NCBI GenBank assembly: GCA_020637805.1
Contig: JACKJU010000004.1
Span: forward strand, 241,953-305,952
From: Nitratireductor sp.
GTDB lineage: Bacteria; Pseudomonadota; Alphaproteobacteria; Rhizobiales; Rhizobiaceae
Direction of reading: 5' to 3'
DNA: 64,000 nt
Shown here: in pieces, positions 9,176 through 17,581 of the stretch
How the letters are laid out: each line of letters begins with the position of its first letter
Numbering within the stretch: the stretch's first letter is position 1
The notes under the pieces: generated by a model
The model's input: only the letters and a program-made list of their open reading frames with translations
Databases searched by the model: none
Told to the model about the DNA's origin: nothing
Translations under genes and position numbers: made by a program

Positions 9176-9190
9176 TTAATGTTTTATTAA
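9176..9190 (+). promoter_or_regulatory. CtrA-binding box (TTAA-N7-TTAA)
   Basis: The sequence TTAATGTTTTATTAA fits exactly the consensus of the alphaproteobacterial cell-cycle regulator CtrA, TTAA-N7-TTAA. A further TTAA at 9168-9171 lies four bases upstream. The box is 147 bases before the start of the PdhS-like kinase, a protein of the PleC/DivJ group that acts upstream of CtrA through DivK. Binding is inferred from the consensus and the gene's role. Confidence 0.6.
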
Positions 9191-9336
9191 GAAGGTGTTT
9201 TCGCACTGATCCTGCAATCGGGCCCGGAACAGACGGCCCGGCCAGCGGTTCGAAAAGTGCGGAGCAGACTGTGAATCGATGGTTTTCGTGCGGGAAAACT
9301 GCAAACGAGTTTTGAGTTACGGTTGGCGTTCGAAAG

Positions 9337-12300
9337 ATGGACGATCACGAGTATTCCTTTCTTGACCTGACGGTCATGCCGTTCCTGCGCCGGCGCGTGA
9401 TTTCGCCCGACGCAGCAGTGCTGTTCGACCGCGATTTCCGGCGCGTGCTTTGGGCCAACGCGATTGGCACAAACCTGTTCGGCGGCAATGCCGTGGGCGA
9501 CCTCATTGGCTTTGATCTTCCAGCCGACAACCAGATCATGCGGCAATTGCGAAACGCCTCGGCGCAACTGGGCGGCAACATGCGCATCGTGCGCAAGTTC
9601 CGCATAAGCCGGGGACTTCGCTCCGAAATCGTGCAGGGCACGCTTTCCGTGGCCCAGTTGCCGGATGGCAGGGAAGCGGTATTGCTGATCTGCGACGACC
9701 TTCCCGGCCGCGACCGGCATCGCGAACACGAACTGGCGCAATTGTCCGTCGACTCGCTGGAAGGTTTTGCGGATGCCGCGGCAATCGTCGACGAATTCGG
9801 ACTGCCACTCGCATCCACCGACGATTTCGATTCCATGGGGATCGATGCCGACGAATTGCAGGGTCTGGTAGCTGTCGCAGCGCGCGATGACGACCGGCTC
9901 GTGAAACGGCCCCTCAAGTCGGAGAGCGGCAGTGTCGTTGCCGCCGGTATTGGCCGCATCCGGGACATGCCGGGACGCTATCTCATCGTTTTGGCGGATG
10001 CAGGCGCTGCCGAAGAAGCGCCCGAACCCGCATGGGAAGGCGAGGATGGTCAGGACGAAGAGGATACGCCCAGCGCGCAGGAAGCATCTCCGGCAGCGGC
10101 GATTGCCCCCTACTCTGTCGCGGGCACCGTCTCCCACCTGATCGAGGACGAAGAAGCCGAAGCCGAATACCCGGTCCTCGATGAACTTTCCTCCCCGGCA
10201 GATGACGAAGGTGCCGAAGAGGTTCAGGCTGACGAGGCATCGGACATTGAGGACGAGGAATATCCGCTCCCGTCCAATGCTGAGGCGGACACCGGAACGG
10301 AAGAACGTTCTTCGGACGAATTGGACCAACGTGAGCCGGCAGCGGAAGCTCCGGCGGAAGACGAACCTCTCCCGGCGCCACAGACGGAAATAAGCAGTTC
10401 GGCAGAAAATTTCGGCAGTTCACTCGTAGACCGCTGGTATTTCTGGGCTGATGACAAGCCTGCAGGCGAAACAAGCGACGACGCATCGGACCTCGATTTC
10501 GATTCCATCGAAGAGCAGCAAGATACCGCCGCGACTTCTGCAGAAGAAGAAAAGGATGGCGAGCAGGCCGAAGACGGGTTCGAGCCGGAAGTCGTCGAAG
10601 ATGCGAACGCACCCGCGGAACTTGCCGATACCCGATCTGAGGAAGAGGACAGCAGCGAGGAAGTTGCCGAGCCTGATCCAGAGACTTACGCCCCCTCCTC
10701 CGACGCCAGCGAAGATGGCGCCAGGGAGCAGAAGCCCGCTCAGCCGGCAGGCAGCGGGGCTGTCCGCTTCGCCTTCTCGATCGACCGGGATGGCGTGTTC
10801 CAGTCCGTCTCCTCGGAGCTGGCGGAAACGGTCGGCACCGGCACTGCAAACATCACCGGCAAAAGCTGGTCCGGTGTGGCGCGCGCGCTCGGCTTCGATG
10901 AATCTGGTGCGATTTCACAATTGCTCAAGAAGGCGGATACCTGGTCGGGCAGAAGCGTTCTGTGGCCGGTGCAGGGTTCCGACATGGCAATGCCGGTGGA
11001 TCTGGCCGCGTTGCCGATCTTCGACCGGGAGCGCAACTTCGAGGGCTTCAAGGGCTTCGGCGTGATCCGTACGGCTGACGCCATGGTCGATCCGTCGGGA
11101 CGCGGCATGGATGCTGCGCGACGGCTGGAAAACGTGACCAGCGACGATGGCGAGGCCGAAGAGCCGGCAGGGCTGGAAGCCTTCGAACCCGTTGGCCGGA
11201 CGCCTGGCGGTCCGCTGTTCGAGGACGTTCCCCTGAAAACCGGGTGGCGCGGAGATATCGGCGAAGAGGAATTTGCAGACCAAGACCTGGTCAGCCTGAA
11301 CCCGGACGACGAGACTTCAGAAGACGAAGCGTTCGCATCCGGCAAGGAAGATGGCGACGATGACGAGACGGCCTCGCAGCAGTCCAGGCCACTTATCGAT
11401 CCCGACAGTGTGAGGATTACCAGCAGCAACGGCAACGTGTCCGCCAACGTGGTCAGGCTGGAGACGCGCCGCAACGCGGAAAAGGCGCAGGAAACCGAAG
11501 CCGAAAAGCTGTCGAGCAAGGAAGCCGCCGCCTTCAACGAGATCGCACGGAAGCTCGACAAGGCAAGGCAGGAGCGTGCTGCCAGCGAAGCTCAGGACGA
11601 GGCTGCGAAAGAAGCCAATTCCCCCGATGAGGATGCGGCCTCCAGCGTTGTTGGAAGCGAATCTCGCGACCGGAATACGGATGAGCCAACCGCACTCCCG
11701 GAAGATCATCGAGTATCTAAGGAACAATCTGAAGAACCGGATACAGAAAACTCCGATGCCGACCGCGACCAGCCGCCGGTTTTCGGGAAACGTTCGGTTC
11801 CCGTCAATGACCGCACTGCGGAAGATGAAACAGAAGAAACGCCACGAGCGGATGAACCGGCCCAGAGTCTTACGGCGGAAGAAAACCGTCGGTTGCTCGA
11901 GGAATTGCCGGTTCCGGTGCTCGTTTACAGCGCGGGCCAGGCATTGTTTGCCAACCAGTCATTGCTTGAGGAAACAGGCTACGAATCGCTCGACGAGGTG
12001 TCACGCGCCGGTGGGGTGGATGCCCTGCTCTCTTCCCAGTTGGACGCCGAGGACGGTATAGCACCCGTCATCCAATTGATCCGCAAGGATGGAACCCGCA
12101 GGCCCATAACGCCCAATCTGAAGAGCATCCCCTGGCAAACCGGCAAGGCACTTTGCCTGACATTCCAGCCTGGACGCTTCGATTCCTCGCAGGAAGCGCA
12201 GAGCCCGAAACCGGACAGCGCAGGCGAACCCGTAAGTTCGCTGGACATGGTCCGCGTTTCGGAACTCCAGAGCATTCTTGAAACCGCCGCAGACGGCATT

Positions 12301-13368
12301 CTGATTACCGATGAAAATGGCGTCATCGAATCCGTCAACGGATCGGCCGAAGCGCTGTTCTCGATCCGCAATGCGGACATGGCGGGCAAGACGCTTTCCT
12401 CTCTGTTTGCCCAGGAGAGCAGGCAGGCAATCGAGGAGTACGTGGAAACCACGGGCGCGGGCGGCATGGCCCGTCTCATGAATGACGGGCGTGAGGTAAT
12501 CGGCATCGAAGCTTCGGGTGGTCTCATCCCGCTGTTCCTGACATTGGGCAAGGTAGGCGGCAATGGCAGGCTTTGTGCCGTCCTGCGCGACCTGACCGAA
12601 TGGAAGCGTACCTCCGGCGAACTGGTGGAGGCACGGCGCAAGGCGGAAGAAGCCAGCGAGCAGAAGAGCGAGTTCCTTTCCCGCGTGAGCCACGAGATCC
12701 GTGAACCGCTGACCACGATCATCGGTTTTTCCGACATCATGATCGAGGAGCGCTTCGGCCCTATCGGCAATCCGCGCTACAAGGAATACTTGGCCGACAT
12801 CAACCGCTCGGGCGTCCATGTGCTCGACCTGGTCAATGACCTGCTCGACATTTCCCGCATCGAGGCGGGGAAAATGGAACTTACCTACGAGGCAGTCGAC
12901 CTGAACAGGGTTGCGGCGGAGACGGTTGCCCTGTTGCAGCCACAGGCGAACGCCAAGCGGGTCATCATCCGTACCTCGCTTTCGCGCGCGGTTCCCAAGA
13001 TCGTCGCCGATCTGCGCTCGATGCGCCAGATCATCGTCAACCTGCTTTCGAATGCCATCAAGTATTCACCGGCAAACAGCCAGATCATTGTTTCGACAAC
13101 CTTCGAAACCAATGGAGAGGTGGCGCTGCGGGTACGTGATACCGGGCCGGGCATGTCTAAAGAAGAACTGGCAAGGGCGCTGGAACCCTTTGGCCGTCTC
13201 GACAAGCTTCAGGAAGACGGTACGAAGAGCAAGGGAACCGGGCTTGGTCTCCCGCTTACCAAGGCTCTGGTCGAGGCCAACCGCGCCTATTTCGAACTGG
13301 AAAGCGAAGAGGGTGAAGGCACCATCGCGCATGTCCAGTTCCCGGCACAGCGCGTGCTTGCCGACTGA
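9337..13368 (+). CDS. pdhS: PdhS-type PAS sensor histidine kinase (PleC/DivJ homologue)
   Basis: A 1343-residue cytoplasmic kinase with no clear membrane segment. Layout: PAS-like N-terminal region (about 25-215); a very acidic Glu/Asp-rich linker (about 222-467); a PAS-like domain (about 470-590); a second acidic linker with a likely coiled coil (about 690-760); PAS domains near 848-965 and 968-1095; then HisKA with His1119 in SHEIREPL; and HATPase_c with NLLSNAIKYS, DTGPGMS and GTGLGLP. The kinase core (FGPIGNPRYKEYL, LVNDLLDISRIEAGK, LPLTKALVEANRA) is typical of PdhS/DivJ/PleC proteins that control DivK and so CtrA in Hyphomicrobiales. The residue four after the His is Glu rather than the usual Thr. 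A CtrA box lies upstream. Confidence 0.88.
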   Translation: MDDHEYSFLDLTVMPFLRRRVISPDAAVLFDRDFRRVLWANAIGTNLFGGNAVGDLIGFDLPADNQIMRQLRNASAQLGGNMRIVRKFRISRGLRSEIVQGTLSVAQLPDGREAVLLICDDLPGRDRHREHELAQLSVDSLEGFADAAAIVDEFGLPLASTDDFDSMGIDADELQGLVAVAARDDDRLVKRPLKSESGSVVAAGIGRIRDMPGRYLIVLADAGAAEEAPEPAWEGEDGQDEEDTPSAQEASPAAAIAPYSVAGTVSHLIEDEEAEAEYPVLDELSSPADDEGAEEVQADEASDIEDEEYPLPSNAEADTGTEERSSDELDQREPAAEAPAEDEPLPAPQTEISSSAENFGSSLVDRWYFWADDKPAGETSDDASDLDFDSIEEQQDTAATSAEEEKDGEQAEDGFEPEVVEDANAPAELADTRSEEEDSSEEVAEPDPETYAPSSDASEDGAREQKPAQPAGSGAVRFAFSIDRDGVFQSVSSELAETVGTGTANITGKSWSGVARALGFDESGAISQLLKKADTWSGRSVLWPVQGSDMAMPVDLAALPIFDRERNFEGFKGFGVIRTADAMVDPSGRGMDAARRLENVTSDDGEAEEPAGLEAFEPVGRTPGGPLFEDVPLKTGWRGDIGEEEFADQDLVSLNPDDETSEDEAFASGKEDGDDDETASQQSRPLIDPDSVRITSSNGNVSANVVRLETRRNAEKAQETEAEKLSSKEAAAFNEIARKLDKARQERAASEAQDEAAKEANSPDEDAASSVVGSESRDRNTDEPTALPEDHRVSKEQSEEPDTENSDADRDQPPVFGKRSVPVNDRTAEDETEETPRADEPAQSLTAEENRRLLEELPVPVLVYSAGQALFANQSLLEETGYESLDEVSRAGGVDALLSSQLDAEDGIAPVIQLIRKDGTRRPITPNLKSIPWQTGKALCLTFQPGRFDSSQEAQSPKPDSAGEPVSSLDMVRVSELQSILETAADGILITDENGVIESVNGSAEALFSIRNADMAGKTLSSLFAQESRQAIEEYVETTGAGGMARLMNDGREVIGIEASGGLIPLFLTLGKVGGNGRLCAVLRDLTEWKRTSGELVEARRKAEEASEQKSEFLSRVSHEIREPLTTIIGFSDIMIEERFGPIGNPRYKEYLADINRSGVHVLDLVNDLLDISRIEAGKMELTYEAVDLNRVAAETVALLQPQANAKRVIIRTSLSRAVPKIVADLRSMRQIIVNLLSNAIKYSPANSQIIVSTTFETNGEVALRVRDTGPGMSKEELARALEPFGRLDKLQEDGTKSKGTGLGLPLTKALVEANRAYFELESEEGEGTIAHVQFPAQRVLAD

Positions 13369-13466
13369 GCAACAGATTTGCGGGCGTCTACCGGTTTGAG
13401 ACCGGTTGACCCGGCGTTCCAGATAGCGTTCAAACGGCCGAGTTTCAGGATCAGCCCGCAATCTCC

Positions 13467-15170
13467 ATGAATGAGCTTCCAACCATAGTCCCCTACGACC
13501 CGGATGAAGCACCATCCGGCAAGAGGCGCGGCCGCATTGCCGATGGCTGGAATCTCGCCGTGATTGTCATTTCGCTTCTGGCAGTGCTTCCCGTTGGCGC
13601 CCTCCTGTGGAAGGCCACCGGCGATACCAGCGGGATCTGGCAACATCTCCTGCAGAACGTGCTGCCGCAGTCGGCGGGCGTCACGGCAATCCTGCTCGTG
13701 GGCGTGGGCATTTCCGTTTTCCTGACCGGCAGCATCACGGCCTGGCTCGTCAACCGCTACGATTTCCCATTGCGCGGCTTCGTTCGCTGGGGCCTGGTGC
13801 TCCCGCTTGCAATCCCGACCTATCTTGCTGCCTACACCTATACCGAATTCCTTGATTTCACAGGCCCTGTGCAGACCCTCGTGCGGGCAGCGGGCGGTTT
13901 TCAGTCCGCCCGCGACTACTGGTTTCCCGATATCCGCTCGACGACGGGAGCGATACTGCTTCTGGGCGTGGTCCTGTTTCCCTATGTCTACCTTCCCGCC
14001 TCGCTGTCATTCGGCATGCAGGGGCGTTCGATGATCGACGTTGCGAGAGTTCTGGGTGCAGGACCGTTCAAGCTGTTCTGGCGCGTTGCCGTGCCAGCCG
14101 CCCGGCCCGCCATCACGGTGGGTGTCATGCTGGCGATGATGGAGACGCTCAACGACATCGGCGCGGTCGAGCATCTGGGCGTGCGTACCCTGACCTTTTC
14201 CGTTTTCGATACCTGGTTGAACCGTTCGAGCCTGGCCGGAGCGGCGCAGATTTCGCTCATGCTGCTGCTGGTCGTTGCACTGCTCGTCCATGTGGAGCGG
14301 CGCATGCGGCGCGAGCGGGCATTCTCCGACTCGCGGCACAAGCCGGAAATGGAAGCGCCGATAAAACTGCGCGGCATTCGCGCATATGTGGCAAGTGCGA
14401 TTTGCCTGGCACCGATCATCTTCGGCTTCGTCATCCCGGCGGGACAGATGATTGCCTTCGTGCAGGCCGACCCGGGACAGATACTTCAGTCCGGGTTGGG
14501 CCAGGCAGCCTGGCACTCGGTGATGGTGGCAGCCAGCACTGCGCTCGTATGTGTCATTACCGGCTTCGTGATCGTATACGGGCGCAGGCGCTCACCGGGA
14601 TCGCTGTTCACGATCGCGGGCAGGTTCACCGGATTTGGCTACGCCGTTCCCGGAACCATTCTTGCCATCGGCGTTCTCACCGCATGTTCAGGCTTCGACA
14701 ACTCGCTCGACTCGTTCATGCGCAACAGTTTCGGCATCTCGACGGGCCTGCTCATCAGCGGCAGCATTGCAGTCCTGGTCTACGCATCCTCCATCCGCTT
14801 CCTGGCCATTGCTGCGGGCAATATCGAGGCCGGCTACGAGAAGATTTCCCACAATCTGGCCGCTGCCGCCCGGACCTTGGGGCGCACCGAGATGAAGGTT
14901 CTCAAAGAGATAGACCTGCCGCTTCTAAAGCGTGCGTTTGGCACCGCGGCGCTGATCGTGACCGTGGACACGATGAAGGAACTCTCGGCAACGCTGATGC
15001 TGCGTCCGTTCAATTTCAACACGCTGGCCACCTATGTATACGAACGTGCCTCGCGTGCCGTTTTCGAGGAGGCAGCTTTTGCCGCCCTGCTGATCGTGCT
15101 GATTGGCCTGGTGCCGGTATACATGTTAACGCGCTTCTCCGATTCGGGACTGGTGCGGAAAAAACGTTAA
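13467..15170 (+). CDS. iron(III)-type ABC transporter permease
   Basis: A 567-residue inner-membrane permease with two fused BPD_transp_1 domains, as in FbpB/AfuB/SfuB of ferric iron importers. The first half holds PLAIPTYLAAYTYTEF and the EAA loop DVARVLGAGPFKLFWRVAVPAARPAI; the second half repeats this as AAARTLGRTEMKVLKEIDLPLLKRAF. DTMKELSATLMLRPFNFNTLAT near the end is highly typical of the family. No binding protein or ATPase gene is next to it, so its partners must be elsewhere. No strong ribosome site is seen before the ATG. Confidence 0.88.
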   Translation: MNELPTIVPYDPDEAPSGKRRGRIADGWNLAVIVISLLAVLPVGALLWKATGDTSGIWQHLLQNVLPQSAGVTAILLVGVGISVFLTGSITAWLVNRYDFPLRGFVRWGLVLPLAIPTYLAAYTYTEFLDFTGPVQTLVRAAGGFQSARDYWFPDIRSTTGAILLLGVVLFPYVYLPASLSFGMQGRSMIDVARVLGAGPFKLFWRVAVPAARPAITVGVMLAMMETLNDIGAVEHLGVRTLTFSVFDTWLNRSSLAGAAQISLMLLLVVALLVHVERRMRRERAFSDSRHKPEMEAPIKLRGIRAYVASAICLAPIIFGFVIPAGQMIAFVQADPGQILQSGLGQAAWHSVMVAASTALVCVITGFVIVYGRRRSPGSLFTIAGRFTGFGYAVPGTILAIGVLTACSGFDNSLDSFMRNSFGISTGLLISGSIAVLVYASSIRFLAIAAGNIEAGYEKISHNLAAAARTLGRTEMKVLKEIDLPLLKRAFGTAALIVTVDTMKELSATLMLRPFNFNTLATYVYERASRAVFEEAAFAALLIVLIGLVPVYMLTRFSDSGLVRKKR

Positions 15171-15196
15171 AAAAAACGGGCTCCGAAGAGCCCGTT
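15169..15196 (-). terminator. intrinsic terminator, best read leftward
   Basis: A nine-pair stem AACGGGCTC / GAGCCCGTT with a CGAA loop. Read on the minus strand it is followed by eight T's, which is a textbook terminator for the acetoacetyl-CoA synthetase gene ending at 15423. Read on the plus strand the A-run precedes the stem directly after the permease stop codon, so it may also help end that transcript. Confidence 0.8.
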
Positions 15197-15422
15197 CAGG
15201 AATAAACACGTTGGAGTGGATGCAGCGCTATAACCAGTTGCCGGTCGAAGAATTCAGCTTTCCTGACGGCAGAATCGTCTGTCAGGGGCATCATGGCCGC
15301 GAATTACTAACGCTACCTTAACACTCCTTGTCAGGTTTTAACGATACGGGCCTCTCAAGGCTTTAGAGTTAATTTTTCGGCAGGAAATTGTTAACCATGT
15401 TCGTTAGCAATTGCGCGCCACT

Positions 15423-17381
15423 TCAGGACTTCAACTCCGCAATATCTGCAAATAGATCGAGCGCTTCGGGGTTTGCCAGCGCCTCCTTGTTCTTGACAGT
15501 CCGGCCATGGACCACGTCACGAACGGCAAGTTCCGTGATCTTGCCGGACTTGGTGCGCGGAATGTCTGCAACGGCAATGATCTTGGCCGGCACGTGCCTG
15601 GGCGAGGCGCCGGTGCGAATGCGCGTCCTGATCCGTTTGGCAAGCTCCTCATCAAGCTCCACACCCGGAGCAAGCCGCACGAACAGCACGACCCTGGTGT
15701 CGCCTTCCCAGTCCTGGCCGATGCAGATCGCCTCCTCGATCTCCGCCATCTGTTCGACCTGGTTGTATATCTCCGCCGTTCCAATGCGTACGCCGCCGGG
15801 ATTGAGTGTGGCATCCGAGCGGCCATGAATGATCATGCCGCCGTTTTCCGTCCACTCGGCAAAATCGCCGTGGCACCACACACCGTCGAAACGGTCGAAA
15901 TAGGCGCCATGATATTTTGCTCCGTCCGGGTCGTTCCAGAAACCGATCGGCATGGAGGCAAAGGGTTTGACGCAGACAAGTTCGCCCTTTTCCCCGGTTA
16001 CAGGCTTGCCCTCGTCGTCCCAGACCTCGACGGCCATGCCAAGCCCGGCGCCCTGGATTTCGCCTACCCGCACCGGGTAAGTGGGAACGCCGCCGACGAA
16101 ACAGGACACGATATCGGTGCCGCCCGAAATCGAGGCCAGATGAATATCCGCCTTGACCGCATCGTAGACAAAACGGAAGTTTTCGGGGGCAAGTGGTGAG
16201 CCGGTCGAGGTAATCGTCTCGACAGCGGACAGGTCGAATTCCTCCTTCGGCCTGAGACCGGAGTTGCGAACCGCATCGATGTATTTCGCCGATGTTCCAA
16301 AGAAGGTGAAACGTTCGTCCTCGGCGTATTTCCAAAGTGCGCGCGCGTCGGGATAGAAGGGCGATCCATCGTAAAGCATCAGGGTGGCTTCGCTGGCCAG
16401 CCCGCTTGCCAGCCAGTTCCACATCATCCAGCCACATGTGGTGAAGTAGAACAACCGGCTGCCCTTGCCGATGTTCAGAAGGATGTTCTGCTCTTTAAGA
16501 TGCTGAAGCAGTGTTCCGCCCTGGCCGTGCACGATGCACTTCGGCACGCCCGTGGTACCCGAGGAAAACAGGATGTAGAGCGGATGGTCGAATGGCAGCC
16601 GCACGAATTCCACAGGGGTGGCAGGCCTGCCGGCGATTGCTTCGGAAAAGGTGATTGCCTTGGGAATGCCGGATGCGACCTCTGCAGACTGGCCGAGATA
16701 GTCCACCACGACCACTTTCGTGACGGTTGTCAGCTTTTCGGAAACGGCTGCCAGTTTCCCGGCCACTTCGATCTTCTTGCCGTTGTACCAGTAGCCGTCG
16801 CAGGCAATGAGCACCTTGGGTTCGATCTGACCGAACCGGTCGAGTACGCCGTTCTCGCCGAAATCGGGAGAACAGGATGACCAGACAGCACCGAGCGAGT
16901 TGGCTGCCAGCATGCCGATGATCGTTTCGGGCATGTTCGGTATCATTGCCGCGACGCGGTCGCCGGATTCGACGCCAAGTTCCTCCAGGAATTGGCGGAA
17001 TTTCGAGACAAGCGCATGCAGGTCTGCATAGGTGACGCGAAGTTCAACCTTGTCCTCACCGCGGAATATCATGGCTTCGCCGTCCCCCGATCCCCGCATG
17101 AGGTTCTCGGCAAAGCTCATCCGCGCATCGGGAAAGAACCGCGTTCCGGGCATCTCCAGTTCGCCGGTTGTCTGCCGTTCGCCCTTGTCGCCGATGACAC
17201 CGCAGAAGTCCCAGACGAGGTCCCAGAAGCCCCCTATGTCCTCAATCGACCAGGCATGCAGATCGGCATAGCCCGGAAAGCTTTTTCCGGTACGCTTTTC
17301 GGCAGCGCGCAGGAACGCCGTGTAGTTCGACGCCTCAATTCGCTCGGCGGAGGGTTGCCACACTATTGTACCGGTTTCCAT
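15423..17381 (-). CDS. aacS: acetoacetate-CoA ligase (acetoacetyl-CoA synthetase)
   Basis: A 652-residue acyl-adenylate enzyme. It activates acetoacetate with ATP and CoA, feeding ketone bodies or polyhydroxybutyrate breakdown products back to acetyl-CoA. The AMP-binding P-loop ILFSSGTTGVPKCIVHG is followed by TTCGWMMWNWL, characteristic of acetoacetyl-CoA synthetases rather than acetate ligases, then HGRSDATLNPGGVRIGTAEIY and the C-terminal catalytic Lys in TKSGKITE. The frame extends to 17516; I chose the ATG at 17381, where the METGTIVWQPS start matches the family and GGAG lies seven bases upstream. The gene is divergent from the AsmA gene. Its likely terminator lies 230 bases past the stop. 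Confidence 0.92.
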   Translation of the reverse strand: METGTIVWQPSAERIEASNYTAFLRAAEKRTGKSFPGYADLHAWSIEDIGGFWDLVWDFCGVIGDKGERQTTGELEMPGTRFFPDARMSFAENLMRGSGDGEAMIFRGEDKVELRVTYADLHALVSKFRQFLEELGVESGDRVAAMIPNMPETIIGMLAANSLGAVWSSCSPDFGENGVLDRFGQIEPKVLIACDGYWYNGKKIEVAGKLAAVSEKLTTVTKVVVVDYLGQSAEVASGIPKAITFSEAIAGRPATPVEFVRLPFDHPLYILFSSGTTGVPKCIVHGQGGTLLQHLKEQNILLNIGKGSRLFYFTTCGWMMWNWLASGLASEATLMLYDGSPFYPDARALWKYAEDERFTFFGTSAKYIDAVRNSGLRPKEEFDLSAVETITSTGSPLAPENFRFVYDAVKADIHLASISGGTDIVSCFVGGVPTYPVRVGEIQGAGLGMAVEVWDDEGKPVTGEKGELVCVKPFASMPIGFWNDPDGAKYHGAYFDRFDGVWCHGDFAEWTENGGMIIHGRSDATLNPGGVRIGTAEIYNQVEQMAEIEEAICIGQDWEGDTRVVLFVRLAPGVELDEELAKRIRTRIRTGASPRHVPAKIIAVADIPRTKSGKITELAVRDVVHGRTVKNKEALANPEALDLFADIAELKS

Positions 17382-17581
17382 TGCATGCTCCGTGTTCTGT
17401 CGGAATTTTCCACCCATGCGCGCATGCCTGCACTGCTGGCCGCGAACGGCAGAAATTCGAGGGTCTTGCGAGTTTTCACATAGGTCTGGATAAACCCGCC
17501 GGATGACCTTTGACAACCTGATTTCCGTTTGTAAGCAAGAGCAAATCGTGTTCCCATTGCTGGAAGGGGGATGTGCCGCAG

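Larger units (their letters stand above)
8922..9336. other. 415-base non-coding region between tRNA-His and the PdhS-like kinase
   Basis: No gene is visible here. The left third holds the candidate tRNA-His promoter. The right half is AT-richer and contains TTAAC words (near 9083 and 9105) and a TTAA cluster at 9168-9190 that includes a full CtrA-type box. This is most likely the promoter region of the kinase gene at 9337. Confidence 0.6.
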
